DNA of 64,000 nt from Limnomonas spitsbergensis (lineage: Eukaryota > Chlorophyta > Chlorophyceae > Chlamydomonadales), in the NCBI GenBank assembly GCA_037349105.1, contig JAYJMM010000121.1, positions 1,002,001-1,066,000 of the forward strand, read 5' to 3'. The notes beneath the pieces were generated by a model. The model saw only the letters and a list, made by a program, of their open reading frames with translations, was not told where the DNA came from and did not search any database. The position numbers and the translations under genes are program-made. Shown here one piece after another: positions 23,640 to 37,200 of the stretch (position 1 is its first letter; each line of letters starts with the position of its first letter).

Positions 23640-26600
23640 TAACCATTGCCACAGTGTCCCCTAACCCACACCACTCTGCCCCTTAACCCACACCACTCTG
23701 TCCCTTTAACCCACACCACTCTGCCCCTTAACCCACACCACTCTGTCCCTTTAACCCACACCACTCTGCCCCTTAACCCACACCACTCTGCCCCTTTAAC
23801 CCACACCACTCTGTCCCTTTTACCCACACCACTCTGTCCCTTTCACCCACACCACTCTGCTCATTTAACCCACACCACTCGGTCCCTTTAACCCATACCA
23901 CTCTGTCCCTTTAACCCACACCACTCTGTCCCTTTAACCCACACCACTCTGTCCCTTTAGCCCACACCACGCTGTCCCTTTAACCCACACCACTCTGGCC
24001 CCTTAACCCACACCACTCTGTCCCTTTAACCCATACTACTCTGTCCCTTTAACCCACACCACGCTGTCCCCTTAACCCACACCACTCTGTCCCTTTAACC
24101 CACACCACTCTGTCCCCTTCACCCACATTACTCTGACCCCTAAACCCTCTCCACTCAATCCCCTAACCCTCGCCACTCTGTCCCCTATACCCCCGCCTCT
24201 TTGTCCCCTACACCCCCGTCACTCTGTCCCCGTAACCATCGCCACTCTGTCCCCTTAACCCACACCACTCTGTCCCCTTAACCCACACCACTCTGTCCCC
24301 TTAACCCACACCACTCTGTCCCTTTAACCCACACCACTCTGTCCCCTTAACCCACACCACTCTGTCCCTTTAACCCACACCACTCTGTCCCTTTAACCCA
24401 CACCACTCTGTCCCTTTAACCCACACCACTCTGCCCCTTTAACCCACACCACTCTGTCCCTTTAACCCATACCACTCTGGCCCCTTAACCCACACCACTC
24501 TGTCCCTTTAACCCACACCACTCTGTCCCTTTAACCCACACCACTCTGTCCCTTTAACCCACACCACTCTGGCCCCTTAACCCACACCACTCTGTCCCTT
24601 TAACCCACACCACTCTGTCCCTTTAACCCACACCACTCTGTCCCTTTAACCCACACCACTCTGTCCCTTTAACCCACACCACGCTGTCCCCTTAACCCAC
24701 ACCACTCTGGCCCCTTAACCCACACCACTCTGTCCCTTTAACCCACACCACTCTCTCCCTTTAACCCACACCACTATGGCCCCTTAACCCACACCACTCT
24801 GCCCCTTCAACCCACACCACTCTGTCCCTTTAACCCACACCACTCTGTCTCTTTAACCCACATCACTCTGTCCCTTTAACCCACACCACTCTGTCCCTTA
24901 ACCCACACCACTCTGTCCCTTTAACCCACACCACTCTGCCCCTTAACCCACACCACTCTGCCCCTTTAACCCACACCACTCTGTCCCTTTAACCCACACC
25001 ACTCTGTCCCTTTAACCCACACCACTCTGCCCCTTTAACCCACACCACTCTGTCCCTTTAACCCACACCACTCTGCCCCTTTAACCCACACCACTCTGTC
25101 CCTTTAACCCACACCACTCTGTCCCCTTCACCCACATTACTCTGACCCCTAAACCCTCTCCACTCAATCCCCTAACCCTCGCCACTCTGTCCCCTATACC
25201 CCCGCCTCTTTGTCCCCTACACCCCGTCACTCTGTCCCCGTAACCATCGCCACTCTGTCCCCTTAACCCACACCACGCTGTCCCCTTAACCCACACCACT
25301 CTGTCCCCTTAACCCACACCACTCTGTCCCTTTAACCCACACCACTCTGTCCCCTAAACCCACACCACTCTGTCCCTTTAACCCACACCACTCTGCCCCT
25401 TTAACCCACACCACTCTGTCCCTTTAACCCATACCACTCTGGCCCCTTAACCCACACCAGTCTGTCCCTTTAACCCACACCACTCTGTCCCTTTAACCCA
25501 CACCACTCTGTCCCTTTAACCCACACCACTCTGGCCCCTTAACCCACACCACTCTGTCCCTTTAACCCACACCACTCTGTCCCTTTAACCCACACCACTC
25601 TGTCCCTTTAACCCACACCACTCTGTCCCTTTAACCCACACCACTATGGCCCCTTAACCCACACCACTCTGTCCCCTTCACCCACACCACTCTGTCCCTT
25701 TAACCCACACCACTCTGTCCCCTAAACCCACACCACTCTGTCCCTTTAACCCACACCACTCTGTCCCTTTAACCCACACCACTCTGTCCCTTTAACCCAC
25801 ACCACTCTGCCCCTTTAACCCACACCACTCTGTCCCTTTAACGCATACCACTCTGGCCCCTTAACCCACACCAGTCTGTCCCTTTAACCCACACCACTCT
25901 GTCCCTTTAACCCACACCACTCTGTCCCTTTAACCCACACCACTCTGGCCCCTTAACCCACACCACTCTGTCCCTTTAACCCACACCACTCTGTCCCTTA
26001 ACCCACACCACTCTGTCCCTTTAACCCACACCACTCTGTCCCTTTACCCACACCACTCTGCCCCTTTAACCCACACCACTCTGTCGGTTTAACCCACACC
26101 ACTCTGTCCCTTTAACCCACACCACTCTGCCCATTTAACCCACACCACTCTGTCCCTTTAACCCACACCACTCTGTCCCCTTAACCCACACCACTCTGTC
26201 CCTTTAACCCACACCACTCTGTCCCTTTAACCCACACCACTCTGTCCCTTTAACCCACACCACTCTGTCCCTTTAACCCACACAACTCTGTCCCTTTAAC
26301 CCACACCACTCTGTCCCTTTAACCCACACCACTCTGCCCCTTAACCCACACCACTCTGTCCCTTTAACCCACACCACTCTGTCCCCTTCACCCACATTAC
26401 TCTGACCCTAAACCCTCTCCACTCAATCCCCTAACCCTCGCCGCTCTGTCCCCTATACCCCCGCCTCTTTGTCCCCTACACCCCGTCACTCTGTCCCCGT
26501 AACCATCGCCCCTCTGTCCCCTTAACCCACACCACTCTGTCCCCTTAACCAACACCACTCTGTCCCTTTAACCCACACCACTCTGTCCCCTAAACCCACA

Positions 26601-29600
26601 CTACTCTGTCCCTTTAACCCACACCACTCTGTCCCTTTAACCCACACCACTCTGGCCCCTTAACCCACACCACTCTGTCCCTTTAACCCACACCACTCTG
26701 CCCCTTTAACCCACACCACTCTGTCCCTTTAACCCATACCACTCTGGCCCCTTAACCCACACCAGTCTGTCCCTTTAACCCACACCACTCTGTCCCTTTA
26801 ACCCACAACACTCTGTCCCTTTAACCCACACCACGCTGGCCCCTTAACCCACACCACTCTGTCCCTTTAACCCACACCACTCTGTCCCTTTAACCCACAC
26901 CACTCTGTCCCTTTAACCCACACCACTCTGTCCCTTTAACCCACACCACTATGGCCCCTTAACCCACACCACTCTGTCCCCTTAACCCACACCAGTCTGT
27001 CCCTTTAACCCACACCACTCTGTCCCTTTAACCCACACCACTCTGTCCCTTAACCCACACCACTCTGTCCCTTTAACCCACACCACTCTGTCCCTTAACC
27101 CACACCACTCTGCCCCTTTAACCCACACCACTCTGTCCCTTTAACCCATACCACTCTGGCCCCTTAACCCACACCACTCTGTCCCTTTAACCCACACCAC
27201 TCTGTCCCTTTAACCCACACCACTCTGTCCCTTTAACCCACACCACTCTGGCCCCTTTACCCACACCACGCTGTCCCTTTAACCCACACCACTCTGTCCC
27301 TTTAACCCACACCACTCTGTCCCTTTAACCCACACCACTCTGTCCCTTTAACCCACACCACGCTGTCCCCTTAACCCACACCACTCTGTCCCCTAAACCC
27401 ACACTACTCTGTCCCTTTAACCCACACCACTCTGTCCCTTTAACCCACACCACTCTGGCCCCTTAACCCACACCACTCTGTCCCTTTAACCCACACCACT
27501 CTGCCCCTTTAACCCACACCACTCTGTCCCTTTAACCCACACCACTCTGTCCCTTTACCCACACCACTCTGCCCCTTTAACCCACACCACTCTGTCGGTT
27601 TAACCCACACCACTCTGTCCCTTTAACCCACACCACTCTGCCCATTTAACCCACACCACTCTGTCCCTTTAACCCACACCACTCTGTCCCCTTAACCCAC
27701 ACCACTCTGTCCCTTTAACCCACACCACTCTGTCCCTTTAACCCACACCACTCTGTCCCTTTAACCCACACCACTCTGTCCCTTTAACCCACACAACTCT
27801 GTCCCTTTAACCCACACCACTCTGTCCCTTTAACCCACACCACTCTGCCCCTTAACCCACACCACTCTGTCCCTTTAACCCACACCACTCTGTCCCCTTC
27901 ACCCACATTACTCTGACCCTAAACCCTCTCCACTCAATCCCCTAACCCTCGCCGCTCTGTCCCCTATACCCCCGCCTCTTTGTCCCCTACACCCCGTCAC
28001 TCTGTCCCCGTAACCATCGCCACTCTGTCCCCTTAACCCACACCACTCTGTCCCCTTAACCCACACCACTCTGTCCCTTTAACCCACACCACTCTGTCCC
28101 CTAAACCCACACTACTCTGTCCCTTTAACCCACACCACTCTGTCCCTTTAACCCACACCACTCTGGCCCCTTAACCCACACCACTCTGTCCCTTTAACCC
28201 ACACCACTCTGTCCCTTTAACCCACACCACTCTGTCCCTTTAACCCATACCACTCTGGCCCCTTAACCCACACCAGTCTGTCCCTTTAACCCACACCACT
28301 CTGTCCCTTTAACCCACACCACTCTGTCCCTTTAACCCACACCACTCTGGCCCCTTAACCCACACCACTCTGTCCCTTTAACCCACACCACTCTGTCCCT
28401 TAAACACACACCACTCTGTCCCTTTAACCCACACCACTCTGTCCCTTTAACCCACACCACTATGGCCCCTTAACCCACACCACTCTGTCCCCTTAACCCA
28501 CACCACTCTGTCCCTTTAACCCACACCACTCTGTCCCTTTAACCCACACCACTCTGTCCCTTAACCCACACCACTCTGTCCCTTTAACCCACACCACTCT
28601 GTCCCTTAACCCACACCACTCTGCCCCTTTAACCCACACCACTCTGTCCCTTTAACCCATACCACTCTGGCCCCTTAACCCACACCACTCTGTCCCTTTA
28701 ACCCACACCACTCTGTCCCTTTAACCCACACCACTCTGTCCCTTTAACCCACACCACTCTGGCCCCTTTACCAACACCACGCTGTCCCTTTAACCCACAC
28801 CACTCTGTCCCTTTAACCCACACCACTCTGTCCCTTTAACCCACACCACTCTGTCCCTTTAACCCACACCACGCTGTCCCCTTAACCCACACCACTCTGT
28901 CCCCTAAACCCACACTACTCTGTCCCTTTAACCCACACCACTCTGTCCCTTTAACCCACACCACTCTGGCCCCTTAACCCACACCACTCTGTCCCTTTAA
29001 CCCACACCACTCTGCCCCTTTAACCCACACCACTCTGTCCCTTTAACCCATACCACACTGGCCCCTTAACCCACACCAGTCTGTCCCTTTAACCCACACC
29101 ACTCTGTCCCTTTAACCCACACCACTCTGTCCCTTAACCCACACCACTCTGTCCCTTTAACCCACACCACTCTGTCCCTTAACCCACACCACTCTGCCCC
29201 TTTAACCCACACCACTCTGTCCCTTTAACCCACACCACTCTGTCCCTTTAACCCACACCACTCTGTCCCTTTAACCCACACCACTCTGTCCCTTTAACCC
29301 ACACCACTCTGTCCCCTTAACCCACACCACTCTGTCCCTTTAACCCACACCACTCTGTCCCTTTAACCCACACCACTCTGTCCCTTTAACCCACACCACT
29401 CTGTCCCTTTAACCCACACCACTCTGTCCCTTTAACCCACACCACTCTGTCCCTTTAACCCACACCACTCTGCCCCTTAACCCACACCACTCTGTCCCTT
29501 TAACCCACACCACTCTGTCCCCTTCACCCACATTACTCTGACCCCTAAACCCTCTCCAATCAATCCCCTAACCCTCGCCGCTCTGTCCCCTATACCCCCG

Positions 29601-31420
29601 CCTCTTTGACCCCTACACCCCCGTCACTCTGTCCCCGTAACCATCGCCACTCTGTCCCCTTAACCCACACCACTCTGCCCCTTTAACCCACACCACTCTG
29701 TCCCTTTAACCCACACCACTCTGTCCCCTTAACCCACACCACTCTGTCCCTTTAACCCACACCACTCTGTCCCCTTAACCCACACCACTCTGTCCCTTTA
29801 ACCCACACCACTCTGTCCCCTTAACCCACACCACGCTGTCCCCTTAACCCACACCACACTGTCCCTTTAACCCACACCAATCAGTCCCTTTAACCCACAC
29901 CACTCTGTCCCTTTAACCCACACCACTCTGTCCCCTTAACCCACACCACTCTGTCCCTTTAACCCACACCACTCTGTCCCTTTAACCCACACCACTCTGT
30001 CCCCTTAACCCACACCACTCTGTCCCTTTAACCCACACCACTCTGTCCCTTTAACCCACACCACTCTGGCCCCTTAACCCCCGTCACTCTGTCCCCGTAA
30101 CCATCGCCACTCTGCCCCTTTAACCCACACCACTCTGTCCCCTTAACCCACACCACGCTGTCCCCTTAACCCACACCACTCTGTCCCTTTAACCCACACC
30201 ACTCTGTCCCTTTAACCCACACCACTCTGTCCCTTTAACCCACACCACTCTGTCCCCTTAACCCACACCACTCTGTCCCTTTAACCCACACCACTCTGCC
30301 CCTTTAACCCACACCACTCTGTCCCTTTAACCCACACCACTCTGTCCCCTTAACCCACACCACTCTGCCCCTTTAACCCACAACACTCTGTCCCTTTAAC
30401 CCACACCACGCTGGCCCCTTAACCCACACCACTCTGTCCCTTTAACCCACACCACTCTGTCCCTTTAACCCACACCACTCTGGCCCCTTAACCCCCGTCA
30501 CTCTGTCCCCGTAACCATCGCCACTCTGCCCCTTTAACCCACACCACTCTGTCCCCTTAACCCACACCACGCTGTCCCCTTAACCCACACCACTCTGTCC
30601 CTTTAACCCACACCACTCAGTCCCTTTAACCCACACCACTCTGTCCCTTTAACCCACACCACTCTGTCCCCTTAACCCACACCACTCTGTCCCTTTAACC
30701 CACAACACTCTGTCCCTTTAACCCACACCACTCTGGCCCCTTAATCCACACCACTCTGTCCCTTTAACCCACACCAGCCTGTCCCTTTAACCCACACCAC
30801 TCTGTCCCTTTAACCCACACCACTCTGTCCCTTTAACCCACACCACGCTGTCCCTTTAACCCACATTACTCTGCCCCTTTAACCCACACCACTCTGTCCC
30901 TTTAACCCACACCACTCTGTCCCTTTAACCCACACCACTCTGTCCCTTTAACCCACACCACTCTGTCCCTTTAACCCATAACATTCTGTCCCCTTTTACC
31001 CACACCACTCTGCCCCTTTAACCCACACCACTCTGTCCCTTTAACCCACACCACTCTGTCCCTTTAACCCACACCACTCTGCCCCTTTAACCCACACCAC
31101 TCTGCCCCTTTAACCCACACCACTCTGTCCCCTTCACCCACATTACTATGACCCCTAAACCCTCTCCACTCAATCCCCTAACCCTGGCCACTCTGTCCCC
31201 TATACCCCCGCCTCTTTGTCCCTACACCCCCGTCACTCTGTCCCCGTAACCATCGCCACTCTGTCCCCTTAACCCACACCACTTTGTCCCGATCACCCAC
31301 ACCACTCTGTCCCCTACACCCACACCACTCTGTCCCTTTAACCCACACCACTCTGTTCCTTTAACGCACACCATTCTGTCCCCTTAACCCACACCATTCA
31401 GTCCCTTTAACCACACCACT
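23640..31420. repeat. 23-bp satellite, subfamily B
   Basis: The monomer changes to CCTTTAACCCACACCAC followed by TCTGTC, still 23 bp, with very low divergence between neighbours. Cassettes with A-type words (CCCTAAACCCTCTCCACTC) plus ATTACTCTGACC and GTAACCATCGCC punctuate the array at about 24118, 25128, 26388, 27897, 29521 and 31134, giving higher-order spacings of 1.0-1.6 kb. No gene is seen. Confidence 0.95.
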
Positions 31421-32510
31421 CTGTCCCCTAAACCCTCGTCCCTCTGTCCCTCAAACCCTCACCCCCCTGTCCCCTGAACCCTTGCCCTCTGTTCCCAAAA
31501 CCCTCGCCACTATGTTTCTGAAACCTTCGCGACTTTGTCTCCTTCACCCTCGACTCTCAATCCCCTAAACCCTCGCCATTCTGTTCCCTAAACCCTCGCC
31601 ACTCTGACCCCTAAACCCTCGCCACTCAATCCCCTAAACCCTCGCCACTCTGTCCCCTAAACCCTCGCCGCCAAATCCCCTAAACCCTCGCCACTCTGTC
31701 CCCTAAACCCTCGCCACTGAATCCCCTAGACCCTCGCCACACAGTCCCCTAAACCCTCGCCACTCTGACCCCTAAACCCTTGCCACTTAATCCCCAAACC
31801 CTCGCCACTCAATCCCCTAAACGCTCGCCACTCTGCCCCATAAGCCCCTTGCCACTCTGACCCCTACACCCTCGACACCCAATCCCCTAAACCCTCGCCA
31901 CTCTGTCCCCTGAACCCTCGCCTCTCTGTCCCCTAAACCCTCGCCACTCAATCCCCTACACCCTCGTGACTCTGTCCACTAAACCTCGCCACTTTGTCCC
32001 CTAAACCCTCGCCCCTCTGTCCCCTAATCCCTCGCCACTCTGTCCCCTATACCCCTCACCAGTCAATCCCCTTTACCTTCGCCCCTCTGTCCCCTTTACC
32101 CTCGCCCCTCTGTCCCTGAAACACTCGCGACTCTGTCCCCTAAACCCTCGCCAATCTGTCTCATAAACCCTTTCCACACTGTTCCCTAAACCCTCGCCAC
32201 TCTGCCCCCGAAACCCATGCCACTCTGTCCCTTACACCCTCGCCGCTCTGCCCCCTAAACCCTCACAACTCTGTCCCCTTACCCCTAACCACTCTGTCCC
32301 CGAAACCCTTGCCTCTTTGTCCCCTATACCCTTGTCACTCTGCCCCCTTAACCATCGCCAATCTGTCCCTTTAATCCTCGTTACTCTGCCCCCTAAACCC
32401 TTGCCACACTGTCCCCAAACCCTCGCCTCTATGCCCCCTATACCATCGCTACCTTGTCCCCTGAACCCTTGCTACTCTGTCCCCTAAACCCTTGCCACTC
32501 TGTTCCCTTA
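31420..32510. repeat. 23-bp satellite, subfamily A, degenerate edge
   Basis: The array returns to CCCTAAACCCTCGCCAC-type monomers, now more divergent (TATGTTTCTG, GTCTCCTTC and similar variants), fading out near 32510. No gene is seen. Confidence 0.9.
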
Positions 32511-32568
32511 GCCCTCACACCCTACAAGACGTAGCCTGCTTTCATTCTAAAGACCTTGTGCCACCCAC

Positions 32569-32640
32569 CCTATAACCTCCGCCAGCATTTTCTCCACTGC
32601 TTCACCCTGGCCCACCCACGCTGCCTTATTCATGTTAACC
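32569..32640 (-). pseudogene. Decayed copy of the 3' part of exon 4
   Basis: On the minus strand the sequence reads GQGEAVEKMLAEVIG before a donor-like GTGGGTGGC. This corresponds to EEQDEAMKKMAAEVIW and its GTGGGT donor in the exon at 37201-37436. Confidence 0.5.
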
Positions 32641-32700
32641 CTCAACCTCTGCAAGGCCTCAAATATCCCCCCTCTCTTTACAGAGCTGTTGACAACCCAC

Positions 32701-32775
32701 CCAAATGACTGATGTCGCCTTTTGCTTCACAGCATCATCCTGGTCCACCCACACAGCCTTGTTCCTCAAACCCTC
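32701..32775 (-). pseudogene. Decayed copy of the 3' part of exon 4
   Basis: The minus strand gives DQDDAVKQKATSVIW followed by a GTGGGT donor, parallel to the exon-4 end. A frame change upstream shows decay. Confidence 0.5.
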
Positions 32776-32786
32776 ACCATCTGCAG

Positions 32787-32878
32787 GGCGAAAATCCCCG
32801 TTTGGGCGGAAATTCCCGTTTGGGCGGAAATCCCCGTTTGGGCGGAAATCCCCGTTTGGGCGGAAATCCCCGTTTTTC
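32787..32878. repeat. 18-bp tandem repeat
   Basis: About five copies of GGGCGGAAATCCCCGTTT occur with one substitution in the first copies. The period is 18 bp, so several short ORFs run through it. Confidence 0.9.
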
Positions 32879-32899
32879 TTCCTACAGTGCAGTTAGCCT

Positions 32900-32945
32900 C
32901 CCAAGTGAATTATGCCGCCATTTTCTACATCACCCATCAACCACA
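32900..32945 (-). pseudogene. Decayed copy of the 3' end of exon 4
   Basis: The minus strand has GAAAATGGCGGCATAATTCA then CTTGG, matching the AAAATGGCGGCAGAAGTCAT of exon 4. The donor GT is lost. Confidence 0.4.
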
Positions 32946-33069
32946 GCCAGCACTACTCGGTTCTCCATACCATTTCCCTTCTGCGTAGCATAGTCACTTT
33001 CTCTCTAAATGGCCATGGGCAAGCCATATTCCTTATGATGTCATTTCTTCAATGCCTCATCACCACCGC

Positions 33070-36000
33070 CCGCGTCGCCCAGTTCCTCATACCCTCACCC
33101 CTCTGCGCAACATAGTCGCCCAGTTCCCCATACACTCACCCCTCTGCGCAACATAGTCGCTAGGTTCCACATACCCTCACCCCTATGCACAACATAGTCA
33201 CCCAGTTCCCCATACCCTCACCCCTCTGCGCAACATAGTCGCCCAGTTCCCAATACCCTCGCCCCTCTGCCCAACATAGTCGCCCAGTTCCCCATACCCT
33301 CACCCCTTTGCGCAACATAGTCGCCCAGTTCCCCATACCCTCATCCCTCTGCCCAACATAGTCTCCCAGTTCCCCATACCCTCACCCCTCTGCCCAACAT
33401 AGTCGCCCACTTCCCCATACCCTCACCCCTCTGCCCAACATAGTCGCCCAGTTCCCCATACCCTCACCCCTCTGCCCAACATAGTCGACAGGTTGCCTAT
33501 ACCCTCACCCCTCTGCCCAACATAGTCGCCCAGTTCCTAATACCCTCACCTCTCTGCGCAACATAGTCGCCCAGTTCCCCATACCCTCACCCCTTTGCGC
33601 AACATAGACGCCCAGTTCCCCATACCCTCACCCCTCTGCGCAACATAGTCGCCCAGTTCCCCATACCCTCACCCCTCTGCGCAACATAGTCGCCCAGTTC
33701 CCCATACCCTCATCCCTCTGCGCAACATAGTCGCCCAGTTCCCCATACCCTCACCCCTCTGCTCAACATAGTCGCCCAGTTCCCCATACCCTCACCCCTC
33801 TGCGCAACATAGTCGCCCAGTTCCCCATACCCTCACCCCTCTGCTCAACATAGTCGCCCAGTTCCCCATACCCTCATCCCTCTGCCCAACACAGTCGACA
33901 GGTTCCCCATACCCTCACCCCTCTACGCAACATAGTCGCCCAGTTCCCAATACCCTCACCCCTCTGCGCAACATAGTCGCCCAGTTCCCCATACCCTCAC
34001 CCCTCTGCGCAACATAGTCGCCCAGTTCCCCATACCCTCACCCCTATGCGCAACATAGTCGCCCAGTTCCCAATACCCTCACCCCTCTGCGCAACATAGT
34101 CGCCCAGTTCCCCATACCCTCACCCCTTTGCGCAACATAGTCGCCCAATTCCCAATACCCTCACCCCTCTGCGCAACATAGTGCCCAGTTCCCCATACCC
34201 TCACCCCTCTGCGCAACTTAGTCGCCCAGTTCCCCATACCCTCACCCCTCTGCGCAACATAGTCGCCCAGTTCCCCATACCCTCACCCCTCTGCGCAACA
34301 TAGTCGCCCACTTCCCCATACCCTCACCCCTCTGCCCAACATAGTCGCCCAGTTCCCCATACCCTCACCCCTCTGCCCAACATAGTCGCCCAGTTCCCCA
34401 TACCCTCACCCCTCTGCCCAACATAGTCGCCCAGTTGCCTATGCCCTCACCCCTCTGCCCAACATAGTCGCCCAGTTCCCCATACCCTCACCCCTTTGCG
34501 CAACATAGTCGCCCAGTTCCCCATACCCTCATCCCTCTGCGCAACATAGTCGCCCAGTTCCCCATACCCTCACCCCTCTGCGCAACATAGTCGACCAGTT
34601 CCCCATGCCCTCACCCTTCTGCCCAACATAGTCGCCCAGTTCCCCATACCCTCACCCCTTTGCGTAACATAGTCGCTCAGTTCCCCATACCCTCACCCTT
34701 CTGCCCAACATAGTCGCCCAGTTCCCCATACCCTCACCCCTCTGCTCAACATAGTTGCCAGGTTCCCCATACCCTCATCCCTCTGCGCAACACAGTCGAC
34801 AGGTTCCCCATACCCTCACCCCTCTACGCAACTTAGTCGCCCAGTTCCCCATACCCTCACCCCTCTGCCCAACATAGTCGCCCAGTTCCCCATACCCTCA
34901 CCCCTCTGCGCAACATAGTCGCCCAGTTCCCCATACCCTCACCCCTCTGCCCAACATAGTCGCCCAGTTCCCCATACCCTCATCCCTCTGCGTAACATAG
35001 TCGCTCAGTTCCCCATACCCTCACCCTTCTGCCCAACATAGTCGCCCAGTTCCCCATACCCTCACCCCTCTGCTCAACATAGTTGCCAGGTTCCCCATAC
35101 CCTCATCCCTCTGCGCAACACAGTCGACAGGTTCCCCATACCCTCACCCCTCTACGCAACTTAGTCGCCCAGTTCCCCATACCCTCACCCCTCTGCCCAA
35201 CATAGTCGCCCAGTTCCCCATACCCTCACCCCTCTGCGCAACATAGTCGACCAATTCCCCATACCCTCACCCCTCTGCGTAACATAGTCGCCCAGTTCCC
35301 CATACCCTCACCCCTCTGCGCAACATAGTCGCCCAGTTCCCCATACCCTCACCCCTCTGCGCAACATAGTCGCCCAGTTCCCCATACCCTCACCCCTCTG
35401 CGCAACATAGTCGCCCAGTTCCCCATACCCTCATCCCTCTGCGTAACATAGTCGCTCAGTTCCCCATACCCTCACCCTTCTGCCCAACATAGTCGCCCAG
35501 TTCCCCATACCCTCACCCCTCTGCTCAACATAGTTGCCAGGTTCCCCATACCCTCATCCCTCTGCGCAACACAGTCGACAAGTTCCCCATACCCCAACCC
35601 CTCTACGCAACTTAGTCGCCCAGTTCCCCATACCCTCACCCCTCTGCCCAACATAGTCGCCCAGTTCCCCATACCCTCACCCCTCTGCGCAACATAGTCG
35701 CCCAGTTCCCCATACCCTCACCCCTCTGCTCAACATAGTCGCCCAGTTCCCCATACCCTCACCCCTCTGCGCAACATAGTCGCCTAGTTTCCCATACCCT
35801 CACCCCTTTGCGCAACATAGTCGCCCAGTTCCCCATACCCTCACCCCTCTGCGCAACATAGTCGCCCAGTTCCCCATACCCTCACCCCTCTGCTCAACAT
35901 AGTCGCCCAGTTCCCCATACCCTCACCCCTCTGCGCAACATAGTCGCCCAGTTCCCCATACCCTCACCCCTCTGCGCAACATAGTCGCCCAGTTCCCCAT

Positions 36001-37012
36001 ACCCTCACCCCTCTACGCAACATAGTCGCCCAGTTCCCCATACCCTCACCCCTCTGCCCAACATAGTCGCCCAGTTCCTAATACCCTCACCCCTCTGCGC
36101 AACATAGTCGCCCAGTTTCCCATACCCTCACCCCTTTACGCAACATAGTTGCCCAGTTCCCAATACCCTCACCCCTCTGCGCAACATAGTCGCCCAGTTC
36201 CCCATACCCTCACCCCTCTGCGCAACATAGTCGCCCAGTTCCCCATACCCTCACCCCTCTGCGCAACATAGTCGCCAGGTTCCCCATACCCTCATCCCTC
36301 TGCGCAACACAGTCGACAGGTTCCCAATACCCTCACCCCTCTGCGTAACATAGTCGCTCAGTTCCCCATACCCTCACCCCTCTGCCCAACATAGTCGCCC
36401 AGTTCCTCATACCCTCACCCCTCTGCCCAACATAGTCGCCAGGTTCCCCATATCCTCATCCCTCTGCGCAACACAGTCGACAGGTTCCCCATACCCTCAC
36501 CCCTCTGCGCAACATAGTCGCCCAGTTCCCAATACCCTCACCCCTCTGCGCAACATAGTTGCCAGGTTCCCCATACCCTCATCCCTCTGCGCAACACAGT
36601 CGACAGGTTCCCCATACCCTCACCCCTCTGCGCAACATAGTCGCCCAGTTCCCAATACCCTCACCCCTCTGCGCAACATAGTTGCCAGGTTCCCCATACC
36701 CTCATCCCTCTGCGCAACACAGTCGACAGGTTCCCCATACCCTCACCCCTCTGCGCAACATAGTCGCCCAGTTCCCCATACCCTCATCCCTCTGCGCAAC
36801 ATAGTCGCCCAGTTCCCCATACCCTCACCCCCCTGCCGAGCATAGTCGCCCAGTTACCCATACCCCTACCCTTCTGCCCAGAATAGTCGCCCAATTCCCC
36901 ATTGCCCCACCCTTCTGCCCAGCATAGTCGCCAGGTTCCCCATACCCTCACCCCTCTGCCCAGCATAGTCACCAGGTTCCCCATACCCCACCCTTCTGCC
37001 TAGCATAGTCGC
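33070..37012. repeat. 41-bp satellite array, about 96 copies
   Basis: The unit is CAACATAGTCGCCCAGTTCC followed by CCATACCCTCACCCCTCTGCG, period 41 bp, with common variants (GCTCAACATAG, GTCGACAGGTTCC, TTGCCAGG). Higher-order grouping is visible: a block with GTTGCCAGG plus CAGTCGACAGG recurs near 34755, 35083, 35530, 36545 and 36680. No unique spacers separate the units, so it is not a CRISPR array. No gene is seen. Confidence 0.95.
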
Positions 37013-37041
37013 TTCGTTCCTACATGGCCATGGACAATCCA

Positions 37042-37085
37042 CCCATACGGCTTCTGCCGCCATTTATGCTTTACCTCACCACCAC
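37042..37085 (-). pseudogene. Decayed copy of the 3' end of exon 4
   Basis: The minus strand reads AAATGGCGGCAGAAGCCGTA then TGG and a GTGGAT donor-like site, matching the end of exon 4 immediately upstream. It forms the border of the 41-bp array. Confidence 0.5.
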
Positions 37086-37200
37086 CGCCCATGCCGCCTG
37101 GTTCCCCATTCCAGAACCCCCTAGCATAGTCGCTGTTTTGATACATGGCCCCCATTCTCTGTAGAGCAATATGTTTTTCTTATTGCGGTCAACCACCCAC

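Larger units (their letters stand above)
7430..23640. repeat. Telomere-like 23-bp satellite, subfamily A
   Basis: About 700 tandem monomers of 23 bp, with consensus CCCTAAACCCT followed by CGCCACTCTGTC, cover this stretch without interruption. Variants include CTTGCC for CTCGCC, CAATCC for CTGTCC, CTCTCTG for CACTCTG, and occasional 22/24-bp units. The TAA in each monomer and a period that is not a multiple of three close all plus frames. The only ORFs are short accidents of degenerate units. The CCCTAAA words equal plant-type telomere repeats, C-rich on the plus strand. I see no gene in it. Confidence 0.95.

Noticed and set aside
7430..23640. True telomere
   Set aside because: Perfect tandem heptamers are absent. 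The telomere word is embedded in a 23-bp monomer and coding exons lie on both sides, so this is internal satellite.
33070..37012. CRISPR-like appearance of the 41-bp array
   Set aside because: Units abut directly, the whole period is conserved, there are no unique spacers or cas genes, and the setting is eukaryotic.
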